Source: Vacuolonema iberomarrocanum LEGE 07170 (GTDB lineage Bacteria > Cyanobacteriota > Cyanobacteriia > Elainellales > Elainellaceae). Taken from it: a DNA stretch of 64,000 bases. Position numbers and translations under genes: made by a program. Under the pieces are notes generated by a model that saw only the letters and a list, made by a program, of their open reading frames with translations, made no database searches and was not told the origin of the DNA. Of this stretch, positions 47,910 to 56,455 are shown piece after piece. Every line of letters begins with the position of its first letter. Position 1 is the first letter of the stretch. The stretch covers positions 1 through 64,000 of the forward strand of contig JADEXA010000031.1 in assembly GCA_015207365.1 (NCBI GenBank). Direction: 5' to 3'.

Positions 47910-49604
47910 CTATGCCATCTTACGAAACTGGAGAATACCCCACTGCAGATATTTCTGCTGGCCTGCATCAATCCAGTGCTGTAGTCCCACTTTCATGCGA
48001 TCGATATAATCTTGCCCACAAGTGACGATCACCTCGTCATAGCGCCGATCAACTTCTGCCAACACCGCGCTGTAATGATTCACGAGTTGGTGAGTGAGAT
48101 CCACAAATCGTACCTCTTCAAGCCCCGCTTGGGTTGCAGCCTGACGGTAAAACGAAAGAGACCCCAGAGAATCTAGATGAATTCTGTCCAGAACTGGCGC
48201 TAGCACACCCGCTGGACAATCATCCTGTTGCATAATGTCGGTGAAAGCAAAATGGCCGCCAGCGCGCAAAACCCGTGCCACTTCTTGCACCACTAGACGA
48301 CGGTTCCCGCTATGTAAGATGGCATCCTGAGACCAGACAACAGAACATGAATTGGCTTCGGCAGGAATATCTTCAAAATTGCCATCAATCACCGTAATTT
48401 TGTCTGTAACCCCCTGCGCTTGATTGAGCTGACGATTACGTTCATTTTGGACTTCACTCAAGTTGAGGCAGGTAACCTGGCAGCCAATGGTTTTGGCAAG
48501 GTAGCGGGCCGCACCACCATATCCGGAGCCAATATCTAGCACCCTATCCTGTGCAGTCAGATCCAAGAGCGACGCAATTTTGACCACGGTGCGGTGGCTC
48601 GCCGTAAAAATATCGTCATTTTGCGTCTCGTAGAGACCAATATGAATATCTTCACCACCCCAAACTTCAGCATAGAAGCGATCTGCACCCTCACTGTTGT
48701 AGTAGTCCCGCGCCGTATTAACAACGGTAGAAGCATAACCTGTACGCTTTTTCCCTTCCTGCGTCAGACTATTCCCCGACTCATAACTCTTTTCAGCGAT
48801 GTGAATGAAAAAGTCTGGTTCTTCATGGCGATAGGTTTCCTGAAAGTCGCCATAGCTTTGGATCTGTTGAAAGCCAACTTCTGTCATCAACCGACACAGG
48901 TGACTTTGGCGAATCGGAAACATATTGAGGTAGTAAACCGATTGGTCAGGGAACTCGTAACGGAATCGCGCCAACCCTTCATCCACATGCTCAGGTTCGG
49001 CCTTTACGTTATCGCCACAGTAGTAATAGGTGTGTTTGGTCTTGAAGCCCTGATCGAGAATCATGTCATAGTTGCGCTGATCAATCACCAGCACACCATC
49101 ATGCTTCAAAGCCGCATAAAACTCGGCTAAGGTCTTGCGGCGATCGCGCTCAGTAAACAAATGGGTAAACGAATTCCCCAAACAAATAACTGCATCAAAC
49201 TCTCCATGCACAGCTCGATTGAGCCACCGCCAATCGCTTTGCACAGTGTGCAAAATGAGGTCATGCCGACGCCCATTTTCAAATGCTTTAGCCAACATTT
49301 CAGGGCTTCCATCAGCGCTCACAACGTCAAACCCCGCTTGCAACAGGCGAATGGAATGAAAGCCCGTGCCTGTAGCAACATCTAAGACACGCTTAACGCC
49401 TTTTTCCCGAAGTGCCTGGATAAAAAAGTCACCTTCCCCTTCAGCCCGGGTTTGCCAACCAATTAGGGAGTCCCACTTCTCAACAAATCCTTGAATGTAC
49501 TCTGTCTGGTACTTTGATGTGTCTCGAACCGAAATCGGATCGTCACCATAATCTTGCACAAGATTGTCTTGCCACTGAAGTTGCTGTTGCATAATTACTG
49601 CCAT
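47910..49604 (-). CDS. Fused glycine/sarcosine N-methyltransferase and sarcosine/dimethylglycine N-methyltransferase
   Basis: This 564-residue two-domain enzyme has an N-terminal glycine/sarcosine methyltransferase (about 1-270: VLDVATGTGFHSIRLLQAGF SAM-binding loop, ICLGNSFTHLF, VLVIDQRNYDMIL) and a C-terminal dimethylglycine methyltransferase (about 285-564: VLDIGSGYGGAARYLAKTIG, VVWSQDAILHSGNRRLV). Together they would convert glycine to glycine betaine, the main compatible solute of high-salt cyanobacteria, using three SAM. In several halophilic cyanobacteria the two enzymes are separate genes; fused forms are known from halophilic bacteria such as Actinopolyspora. The open frame extends to a TTG at 49640; ATG 49604 (or 49592) is more likely. 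It is the first gene of an operon with metK and ahcY. Confidence 0.9.
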   Translation of the reverse strand: MAVIMQQQLQWQDNLVQDYGDDPISVRDTSKYQTEYIQGFVEKWDSLIGWQTRAEGEGDFFIQALREKGVKRVLDVATGTGFHSIRLLQAGFDVVSADGSPEMLAKAFENGRRHDLILHTVQSDWRWLNRAVHGEFDAVICLGNSFTHLFTERDRRKTLAEFYAALKHDGVLVIDQRNYDMILDQGFKTKHTYYYCGDNVKAEPEHVDEGLARFRYEFPDQSVYYLNMFPIRQSHLCRLMTEVGFQQIQSYGDFQETYRHEEPDFFIHIAEKSYESGNSLTQEGKKRTGYASTVVNTARDYYNSEGADRFYAEVWGGEDIHIGLYETQNDDIFTASHRTVVKIASLLDLTAQDRVLDIGSGYGGAARYLAKTIGCQVTCLNLSEVQNERNRQLNQAQGVTDKITVIDGNFEDIPAEANSCSVVWSQDAILHSGNRRLVVQEVARVLRAGGHFAFTDIMQQDDCPAGVLAPVLDRIHLDSLGSLSFYRQAATQAGLEEVRFVDLTHQLVNHYSAVLAEVDRRYDEVIVTCGQDYIDRMKVGLQHWIDAGQQKYLQWGILQFRKMA

Positions 49605-51235
49605 TAACTCAGTAAATTTGTTCAGTTTTCGAGGTTGCAATGCTCGCTATCTTTCGTTCGATTGATGAAAGATGCTAAACCTGAATTCTCAAATGCGCAT
49701 TCAGGCCGCTTTTAAGAATTCAGCGTTTCTATACATACGTTAATTACGAGCATCGTTTAGGGAACGCAAATCTGAGGAACACGTTGGAAATTCAACCGTT
49801 CAACTCATTATTAACCCTTAATGAGTGACACAATAAGTCAGCATACTCTTTTGTAAAACTGATTCCTATCAGCTACAAACATTGCTCGATGGGTGTCTGC
49901 CCAATAAGATCTCAAGCAGCTTTGAGCAGAGCCTCTATAAAAGGTTCTGCTGAATATCTCTCTATCGACTAATGAGAGATAGATCAGGATTTTCAGTATT
50001 CGATTCAGAAAGGTTTCAAGCCTATCGACTTCACGTCTTTAGTAATGTCGTCTTGCCTTTAGCTTGTAAGGCAGAATACATCACATGGCTTTTTACATTG
50101 CACGGCTTTTCCTTTGCCATAGTAGCTGCCGATGTGGTTAATTGCAACTGCTAAGTTAGGCTAGCGTATATCTAACTTCTTTCTGTCTTCTGAAAAAAAA
50201 CTTTAAGAAATACTGTCATCGAGCTCAGTTGCAGACCCATTCTGAAATCGCCAAACGGCATAACTGGCAGGGCTCAGCGTTGTCTAAATTGTTGTATTTG
50301 CAAGGATGCATTTCGGGTCTCGATAGTGTGCTCAAGGGCACCTCAACACTTCACAATTTCACTACTCAGCTGTAATGTGCTACTCTCCTCTTCAGAGGAG
50401 AAGATTGAGATAAGAAGATTGAGCTTTTTTTAAAATTGGTTGAACTATCTCCAGGTTGATATAGCAATCCGAAATTGGATGAAAAAGGGCGATCGCAGCT
50501 TGCCCTTTCTCATCCGATTTCATACCTCATTTGAGATCGTTGCATACATAATTAAACCTAATTGATGTTCTATATTAAATTTTCGATTATGAAAGATCTG
50601 CAAGGAAGCTGTGGCGCATACGCTTGAAGGGACAGCATCGACCTTTCCAATTATGAAAGAAGGCAATTAATTAAAGCGCTAAAAAGAGTAACGGGTCAAC
50701 TCTAGAGGTATCTGCAAATTCCATGGCAGCTACCAGCCGCATTTAAGACGTTTTAGAACGACCTACACCCTATCTCCACACATACGCCCTGGAATAATTT
50801 TGAAGCGTTTATGCTCACATGGCTTAGCAACACGGCCCAGCTAATTTTCTAAAGTTAGCTGGGTTAGCAGTGAGCCAGTGGACAGTTGCAGGCATGATGA
50901 ACCTGGAACATTGTGAAGATCAGGCCTATCTACGAAGGTGGAGTTTAGCTAGGTGAGGCAGCGCATAGTGGCGACCTTCAGGTTGCCGTATATTTCGATC
51001 ATGAAGTCGATATTGATTTGGCGCGTTCGATATTCGCTAGTATCGGGGAGAATGTTGCATAAAAGACGATTGCATCAAAACTGTAGGTCGCATGGTTTGA
51101 TGAGGCCATCATTGTTTGCTCCAACCTGATGGACGGAAACGTTTGACGAATGATGGATCAATTGCTCACTACATTCATTGTTCGTCATATGCGCGCAAAG
51201 CTCAGTTGTTAAGCGATCGCCCAGGAAGAAAACCC
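49605..51235. other. 1.6-kb gap upstream of the betaine operon
   Basis: I see no convincing protein gene. It contains an imperfect 20-bp hairpin (GAAATTGGATGAAAAAGGGC ... GCCCTTTCTCATCCGATTTC, 50471-50521), a small palindrome TCTCCTCTTCAGAGGAGA (about 50391-50408) and another stem CCAGCTAATTTTC/AAAGTTAGCTGG near 50838-50863. The betaine operon promoter should lie at its left end; I find no clear -35/-10. Confidence 0.4.
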
Positions 51236-51610
51236 ATGAACGCGCCCAGCTACGAAGTTCAGATGCTCAAGGTTCCGGTTTCGGATATTGAAGCATCCAG
51301 TCAGTTCTACGCAACACACTTGGGATTTGAAATCCAGTTTGCGGCGGCAGAATATGGGTGGGCACAGCTTTCTGCCGCTGGGTTATCTCTGGCTCTCTAC
51401 AAACCTGGCATGGGCGGCGGTGATGGGCAGCTGGGTGGCAGTGTGGATTTCCACCTTTCTCTTCCCGATACGACGTTTCAGAGTCTCGCCGCCAGCCTCC
51501 TCGAAAAGGGGCATCTCGTCGAGGATAGGGTTCACACGGGTAATGATGACTCCACATTCATGGATGTTCGTGATCCCGATGGAAATGTTATCAAGATCAT
51601 GAAGCGTTGA
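51236..51610 (+). CDS. VOC superfamily protein
   Basis: This 124-residue VOC domain has VQMLKVPVSDIEASSQFYATHLGFEIQFAAAEYGWAQL in the first half and VDFHLSLPDTTFQSLAASLLEKGH followed by TFMDVRDPDGNVIKIMK in the second. It is probably a dimeric glyoxalase or resistance-type protein; Glu/His ligands are not all evident. ATG 51236 is chosen because AGGAAG precedes it. It stands alone between a gap and a family 1 MITE, convergent with psbA. Confidence 0.82.
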   Translation: MNAPSYEVQMLKVPVSDIEASSQFYATHLGFEIQFAAAEYGWAQLSAAGLSLALYKPGMGGGDGQLGGSVDFHLSLPDTTFQSLAASLLEKGHLVEDRVHTGNDDSTFMDVRDPDGNVIKIMKR

Positions 51611-51711
51611 TCATGGCAGGGTTGTTCCCGCACGCTGCTTGCGATCGCCCCATAAAAGCTATGTTCGAGTGGATTGGTGCAGGATTCTGTTGTAGTCTCA
51701 AGCATCGTCTT

Positions 51712-51808
51712 ACATCACATCTGCTTGGAAACCCCAATATCGTTTGCACCCGTTGTAACGGATGCAAACGATATTGGGGTTTTACGGCTACTCAACCGAA
51801 TTTGATCT
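51712..51808. repeat. MITE family 1, copy d (diverged)
   Basis: Ends (CATCACATCTGCTTG / CAACCGAATTTGATCTT) are more worn than in the other copies. The inner stem CCCCAATATCGTTTGCACCCGTTG / GGATGCAAACGATATTGGGG still pairs almost perfectly, with paired changes relative to the other copies. Confidence 0.75.
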
Positions 51809-51914
51809 TAGACCTGGATCAATACAACCGATCGACGATATGAGTTTGTCTTTGAGAAAAGTGCGCCTGCGATCACAGGCGCACAAGGTATCGTCAATCT
51901 ATCGAGAACACAAC

Positions 51915-53012
51915 CTAACGAATCACATCAATCTGGCTCAAAGCCACGGGTGTCGCTTCGCCCGATGCTAGGTCTAGCGGGAAATTATGAGCGTTGCGCT
52001 CATGCATCACCTCGATACCCAGATTGGCTCGATTGATCACATCGGCCCAGGTATTGATCACGCGCCCCTGGGAATCGAGCACCGACTGGTTGAAGTTGAA
52101 CCCATTCAAGTTAAACGCCATCGTGCTGATGCCCAGAGCGGTAAACCAGATGCCCACCACCGGCCAGGCCGCCAGGAAAAAGTGCAGGCTACGGCTATTG
52201 GCATCGACACCGAGAATGATCTCGTTGGTACGCCCGATCAGTCGGCCAAAGTAACCATGGGCGGCAACGATGTTGTAGGTCTCCTCTTCCTGGCCAAAGC
52301 GATAGCCATTGTTCTGCGACTCGATTTCGGTGGTCTCGCGCACTAGCGACGAGGTCACCAGCGAACCGTGCATGGCGGAGAACAAGCTGCCACCAAATAC
52401 ACCCGCCACACCCAGCATATGGAAGGGGTGCATTAGGATGTTGTGCTCGGCTTGGAACACAAACATGAAGTTGAAGGTACCGGAGATACCCAAAGGCATC
52501 CCGTCGGAGAAAGACCCTTGGCCGATGGGGTAGATCAAGAACACGGCGGTCGCGGCGGCTACGGGAGCCGAATAAGCTACGCAGATCCAGGGGCGCATCC
52601 CCAAGCGGTAGGACAGTTCCCATTCCCGCCCCAGGTAGGTAAACACGCCAATGAGGAAGTGGAAAACAACGAGCTGGTAAGGACCACCGTTGTACAGCCA
52701 CTCATCTAGAGAAGCGGCTTCCCAAATGGGATAAAAGTGCAGGCCAATGGCATTGGAAGAGGGCACTACAGCACCCGAAATAATGTTGTTGCCGTACATC
52801 AACGAACCCGCTACGGGCTCACGAATGCCATCAATATCCACGGGGGGCGCGGCAATAAACGCAATAACAAAACAGGTGGTTGCAGTCAGCAATGTGGGAA
52901 TCATCAACACGCCGAACCAGCCTACATAGAGGCGATTTTCGGTGCTGACGACCCAACGGCAAAACTGCTCCCACAGACTCGCGCGATCGCGCTGCTGCAA
53001 GATAGTAGTCAT
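51915..53012 (-). CDS. psbA: Photosystem II reaction-centre protein D1, QB-loop variant
   Basis: This 365-residue D1 is five residues longer than standard. Present: Tyr161 and His190 (tyrosine Z), Asp170, Glu189, His198 (chlorophyll), His215, and at +5 numbering His277 (iron, normally 272), His337, Glu338, His342, Asp347 and Ala349 (Mn cluster). Residue 130 is Glu, the high-light form. The exception is the stromal loop after GYFGRLI259: the normal FQYASFN (260-266), including QB-binding Ser264 and Phe265, is replaced by GRTNEIILGVDA (260-271) before NSRSLHFF. No frameshift explains it. The protein should oxidise water but has a remodelled QB/herbicide pocket. It is divergent from a TetR gene whose predicted operators bracket its promoter. 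The start ATG 53012 gives the standard MTTIL N-terminus. Confidence 0.95.
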   Translation of the reverse strand: MTTILQQRDRASLWEQFCRWVVSTENRLYVGWFGVLMIPTLLTATTCFVIAFIAAPPVDIDGIREPVAGSLMYGNNIISGAVVPSSNAIGLHFYPIWEAASLDEWLYNGGPYQLVVFHFLIGVFTYLGREWELSYRLGMRPWICVAYSAPVAAATAVFLIYPIGQGSFSDGMPLGISGTFNFMFVFQAEHNILMHPFHMLGVAGVFGGSLFSAMHGSLVTSSLVRETTEIESQNNGYRFGQEEETYNIVAAHGYFGRLIGRTNEIILGVDANSRSLHFFLAAWPVVGIWFTALGISTMAFNLNGFNFNQSVLDSQGRVINTWADVINRANLGIEVMHERNAHNFPLDLASGEATPVALSQIDVIR

Positions 53013-53169
53013 ATGGATAGTTATCAAAAAACAGCAAAAAAGCTCTGTTTAGCTCAAAGATTGCTTTCCTAGGTAGCAAGCAGTAAAAGCAGACTGCTCA
53101 CTAAATCTGGCAGCAGAAAACATCACTTTGCTAAGACAGATAAGCCGTCAGTGAAGTAAATAGCTTCAC

Positions 53170-53236
53170 TAACTAACTTGTTAGTTAATTTAACGCAGAG
53201 CATCTTTGATGTCAACAACTAACTAACGAGTTAGTT
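53170..53236 (-). promoter_or_regulatory. psbA promoter bracketed by two identical TetR-type operators
   Basis: On the minus strand: TTGACA (53210-53215), 17-bp spacer, TAAATT (53187-53192). Operator 1, AACTAAC-TT-GTTAGTT (53171-53186), covers the expected psbA start. Operator 2, AACTAAC-GA-GTTAGTT (53221-53236), abuts the -35 side and sits 4 bp before the tetR ATG. The half-sites are identical and the dyad centres are 50 bp apart. Occupancy would block both genes. Confidence 0.8.
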
Positions 53237-53240
53237 GGTA

Positions 53241-53975
53241 ATGCCGTCTAGATCCCATGCCTTTAGGAAGAAGCAGTGGTCATGGCAGAGCCCTGCGCTG
53301 TATCCTGAGTGGGTAGATGGGCAGGATAGAACAACCTTGGCAGCCAAAACGCGATCTTCAAGTCGGCAAACTCGTGATGCCGATGCCACCCGAGCAGAAA
53401 TTTTGGCAGCAGCAGAGGAAGAGTTTGCCCGTTTCGGCTTCACTGGGGCAAAGACGGATGCGATCGCAGCCCGAACCGGCGTCACCAAGGCCATGATCTA
53501 CTACTACTTCGGTAGTAAAGATGAGCTCTACAAAGCGGTACTGGAACGGCCCACGATAGATTTTGTTAATGCTTTTGGCGATTTGACCCTGGAGCAAATG
53601 CCGCCTGAAGATGCTCTAAGGGCTGTGATTCGTGTGGCGATCGCCCATGAGCAAAGCCATCCCCACTATGGGCGTGTGCTGCTCCACGAAGCGATGGAGA
53701 ATCAAGGCAAATACTTTCACCTGACGGGTTGGGATAATCCCATCAATCGGATTATCGCGGTTTTGGAACGGGGCGTCGAAGATGGTGTTTTTCGTCCGCT
53801 CGATCCCTGGCTGGTGGTGAATCACATTATGGGAACTTGCACGTTTTACTTCAACGCGCAGCCCAACATGCGTAACGTTCGTCCCGATTTTGAATGGTTT
53901 ACGCCCGAAGCCATTGAGCAGGTCACGGAGTCGGCGATCGCCTTCGTACTAGCAGGAGTTAAAGCCAATCCCTAA
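53241..53975 (+). CDS. TetR family regulator divergent from psbA
   Basis: This is a 244-residue regulator (from ATG 53241; a start further downstream, near residue 30-40, is possible because the first 40 residues are not domain-like). HTH: TRAEILAAAEEEFARFGFTGAKTDAIAARTGVTKAMIYYYFGSKDELY (about residues 50-98). The C-terminal ligand domain has HPHYGRVLLHEAMENQGKYFHL and VVNHIMGTCTFYFNAQP. It probably represses itself and the variant psbA through the two operators at 53171-53236. The ligand is unknown. TetR control of a D1 gene is unusual; psbA genes normally respond to light and redox. Confidence 0.88.
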   Translation: MPSRSHAFRKKQWSWQSPALYPEWVDGQDRTTLAAKTRSSSRQTRDADATRAEILAAAEEEFARFGFTGAKTDAIAARTGVTKAMIYYYFGSKDELYKAVLERPTIDFVNAFGDLTLEQMPPEDALRAVIRVAIAHEQSHPHYGRVLLHEAMENQGKYFHLTGWDNPINRIIAVLERGVEDGVFRPLDPWLVVNHIMGTCTFYFNAQPNMRNVRPDFEWFTPEAIEQVTESAIAFVLAGVKANP

Positions 53976-53978
53976 AAT

Positions 53979-54011
53979 TTTGGGTGTACGGGAAGATCCC
54001 GCACACCCAAA
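53979..54011 (+). terminator. Hairpin after the tetR gene
   Basis: TTTGGGTGTACGGG / CCCGCACACCCAAA with a short AAGAT loop, 4 bp after the stop codon; likely a terminator. Confidence 0.7.
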
Positions 54012-54018
54012 GTCATTA

Positions 54019-54105
54019 CTTTTGAACTTGCGCAAAGCTTGCGTAATCCTGAGCAAATTCGTTGATGTTGTGGGCGCATCGCGCCCACAACATCAACAGA
54101 ATACT
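54019..54105. repeat. Palindromic MITE-like element, family 3, copy c
   Basis: GAACTTGCGCAAAGCTTGCG ... TTGATGTTGTGGGCGC / GCGCCCACAACATCAA. Matches 2986-3075 outside the core stem tip, where both arms differ together. Confidence 0.7.
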
Positions 54106-54142
54106 TAGGTACAGCACTTTCGAACAAGGCTGAAACCTAGAA

Positions 54143-54216
54143 CGGGACCGACGGGGCTCGAACCCGCAACTTCCGCCGTGACAGGGCGGTGCTCTAACCA
54201 GTTGAACTACGGTCCC
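54143..54216 (-). tRNA. tRNA-Asp (anticodon GUC)
   Basis: The minus strand folds into a full cloverleaf: acceptor GGGACCG/CGGTCCC, D-arm TTCAACTGGTTAGAGC-type, anticodon stem CCGCC/GGCGG with loop CTGTCAC (anticodon GTC), and T-arm GCGGGTTCGAGCCCCGT, with G as discriminator. CCA is not encoded. 74 nt. Confidence 0.95.
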
Positions 54217-54357
54217 AAATGTGAGTCGCGTCAAACGCGCAATCTCTATTATGTGCAACAGGTGGATGTCTTGTCAAACACTTCTTGAATCTCAGTGTTT
54301 TCTATCCGATGCGTTCTACGCTCCTTAGACAGACCCACAAAATTGCGTCTCCTTATC

Positions 54358-56064
54358 TTAGCCCTTTTCAGCCACTTCAAAAGCCGGATACGGATTTTCC
54401 TCAAGAAATTGGGTGAGCCAGTCCTTTACATGGTAAGTGGCGCGGCAATCATCTTCGTTGTAGCGGAGGATGGTGTCGAGATAGGTGCGATCGCCCGTCC
54501 GTCGCCATTCCGCATACCAGAAGATGGATTGCGCCCCATTGGCATCGGCATCCCGCCAACTGAACCCCATCCAGCGAGCGATCGCCTTCAGAGCATAGCT
54601 TTCAACAGGTAGCACTGCCGTGCGGGTCACCCGTTCATGCAGATCAACGAAACGTTCGAGCAACGCTTCAACCACAGCGTCGGGGGAATTAAACTTTTGT
54701 CCCAGGCGGCGCACGGTTTGCACCTCGAAGGGACAGAAGTGGTAGACCGGGGCATCGGGAAACTGCGTGACTAGGTCGAGAAACTCTTCCCAAACGGTGG
54801 CTTCGTCCTTTGGGTCATCCGCAAGGAAGGGATAGAAGGTTTCACTCTGGGCATGGCGATCCACCAACAAAACCCCATGGAGATAAACCAGATTTTGTTC
54901 AGGAGCCGCTTCGATGTCGAAGTACAGCTCGATGGGGGCGGTGGGAAGTTCTTGGGGATGCAGGAGGGGGTGGGGCGATTCCTCTGGCAGCAGCGGACGA
55001 GGCAGGGCATGATTGGCGAGGGTGGCGCGGGCCTGTTGTACGAGGCGATAGGCGACAGGGCTACCAAAGCCAGGAAGATATTCGAGCGATCGCGGGTTGG
55101 TTTGGGTCAGCGCCTCCAGGGTGAGGAGGTCGAGGTTGCGCAGGTAGTGGTAGCGATTGGGCGTTACACCGGGCAGCAGCGAGAGATGATCGTCCTGTTG
55201 CGCCAGCGCATAACAATGGCTAAACCAGTGGCAGAGGTCACAGCGATTGTGGGCAATGAAAACCTCCGGCTCTTGCTGCAAGCGCAACATATCCACGCAT
55301 TCGTTGAGGATGTCGCGCATTCGCGGCAGCATTTCGGCCACATATACCGCATAGGCCCCCCGCTGCCGCAGCATCAGCCAGCTCTCTGCTGACCAGGCAT
55401 TTTGCACCTGCGCCAACACATAGGCATGAAAGGCGGCGGTAATTTGATAATCCAGCTTGGGGCGCTTGCCCAGACGCACGTCAACCGGGACATAGTACCA
55501 ATCGCCAAAGGCCGATACACCCGATTGTTTCACCAACAAATTGGGACAACTGACCAGCCAGATTCCCGGTTCATGCTGAATGACCACAACCCCTTTGCTG
55601 ATGCGCTCAACCCCTTGCTGCATCAACTCCAGCGTGGCGATCGCTCCGGCCTGCCAATCCTTCGGCGGGTAGTGGGGGCGATGCACCTGACCTTCACCCA
55701 ACACATCAAGTTGATGGGTGACGCTATCCTGGCGCAGCTTTTTGAGATAATCGCTGGGCGGATCGCGACGCTCGTTATCACCATAAACATCCAAAAATGC
55801 CCGGCGATTGCATCGCTGGTAGTCAAACAGCAGCTCGTCGGTCACCCACAAATCCTGGTCGCTGCCCTGGGGAATCGGAGGTACACCATTAGGATTCGGA
55901 TGTAGCGGAATCGGTGGATGAACCTCGGCAGGGGGGCGCGATCGCATAGGAATGGGCAGGATAACCGAGTGGGCTGAGTCATTGGCCTCACCCCATCGAC
56001 GTTCCATCGGGTAGGGGTTAGCAGACACAGACCTCCTGTCGGCAGCAGCCGGGCAGCGCAGCAC
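54358..56064 (-). CDS. TM0106 family RecB-like putative nuclease
   Basis: This protein of up to 568 residues has an N-terminal RecB/Cas4-like nuclease part (LLFDYQRCNRRAFLDVYGD; DWYYVPVDVRLGKRPKLDYQ; a Cys cluster HNRCDLCHWFSHC near residue 275), a helix-hairpin-helix-like region (LEYLPGFGSPVAYRL) and a C-terminal ribonuclease-H-like domain (IELYFDIEAAPEQNLVYLHGVLL, VYHFCPFEVQTVRRLG, ARWMGFSW, YNEDDCRATYHVKDW). This is the TM0106-type architecture. It probably acts on DNA in repair or defence, unproven. The first 40-60 residues are proline-rich and may precede the true start. No CRISPR array is present. Confidence 0.82.
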   Translation of the reverse strand: MLRCPAAADRRSVSANPYPMERRWGEANDSAHSVILPIPMRSRPPAEVHPPIPLHPNPNGVPPIPQGSDQDLWVTDELLFDYQRCNRRAFLDVYGDNERRDPPSDYLKKLRQDSVTHQLDVLGEGQVHRPHYPPKDWQAGAIATLELMQQGVERISKGVVVIQHEPGIWLVSCPNLLVKQSGVSAFGDWYYVPVDVRLGKRPKLDYQITAAFHAYVLAQVQNAWSAESWLMLRQRGAYAVYVAEMLPRMRDILNECVDMLRLQQEPEVFIAHNRCDLCHWFSHCYALAQQDDHLSLLPGVTPNRYHYLRNLDLLTLEALTQTNPRSLEYLPGFGSPVAYRLVQQARATLANHALPRPLLPEESPHPLLHPQELPTAPIELYFDIEAAPEQNLVYLHGVLLVDRHAQSETFYPFLADDPKDEATVWEEFLDLVTQFPDAPVYHFCPFEVQTVRRLGQKFNSPDAVVEALLERFVDLHERVTRTAVLPVESYALKAIARWMGFSWRDADANGAQSIFWYAEWRRTGDRTYLDTILRYNEDDCRATYHVKDWLTQFLEENPYPAFEVAEKG

Positions 56065-56116
56065 AAAGCCACATCTGCCTCAGATGCAGACTCAAAAGCG
56101 TCTGTGGAGGAAAACC

Positions 56117-56248
56117 ATGCACCATTACAACGTAAAAAGAAGTATCAAAGATCTGTTGCCTTGGGTTCAAAAGCCTGTCAGCGAATTGGGGGAGAGAGAA
56201 ATCCGGTTACTCGGCTTTTTACCACCTTTTTTAACAGATCTACCCTAG
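56117..56248 (+). CDS. Small protein, 43 residues
   Basis: A short frame (MHHYNVKRSIKDLLPWVQK ... LLGFLPPFLTDLP) preceded by GGAGG at 6 nt from the ATG, a strong ribosome-binding site. No family recognised; basic N-terminus and hydrophobic C-terminus. Most of its leader overlaps no other gene. Confidence 0.45.
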   Translation: MHHYNVKRSIKDLLPWVQKPVSELGEREIRLLGFLPPFLTDLP

Positions 56249-56455
56249 CTTGTGGATATTGTAACCTCTGATGTCCCCCATCGTGGAAAAAGGGGGCGAT
56301 CGCGCTTCCACATCATCGGTCAGCGCACAAACTAGGGTTACGCTAAGGAAGGATTGCATAAGCGCATCGGGCAAAGACTCGGAGCGGCTTTTGTACCAAC
56401 GTTTAAGCCCATTGCTCTGCCAATCATTGGCGCTTATTAAGGGTTCTTCTTTACT

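Noticed and set aside
52200..52236. Local frameshift as the cause of the odd D1 loop
   Set aside because: Reading the other frames over this stretch does not restore FQYASFN, and both flanks are in the same frame.
51915..53012. The psbA gene as rogue D1 or chlorophyll f synthase
   Set aside because: All Mn-cluster ligands, Tyr161 and His190 are present; those paralogues lack several of them.
54358..56064. cas4 gene
   Set aside because: The protein is much longer than Cas4 and has a C-terminal RNase-H-like domain of the TM0106 family; no CRISPR repeats nearby.
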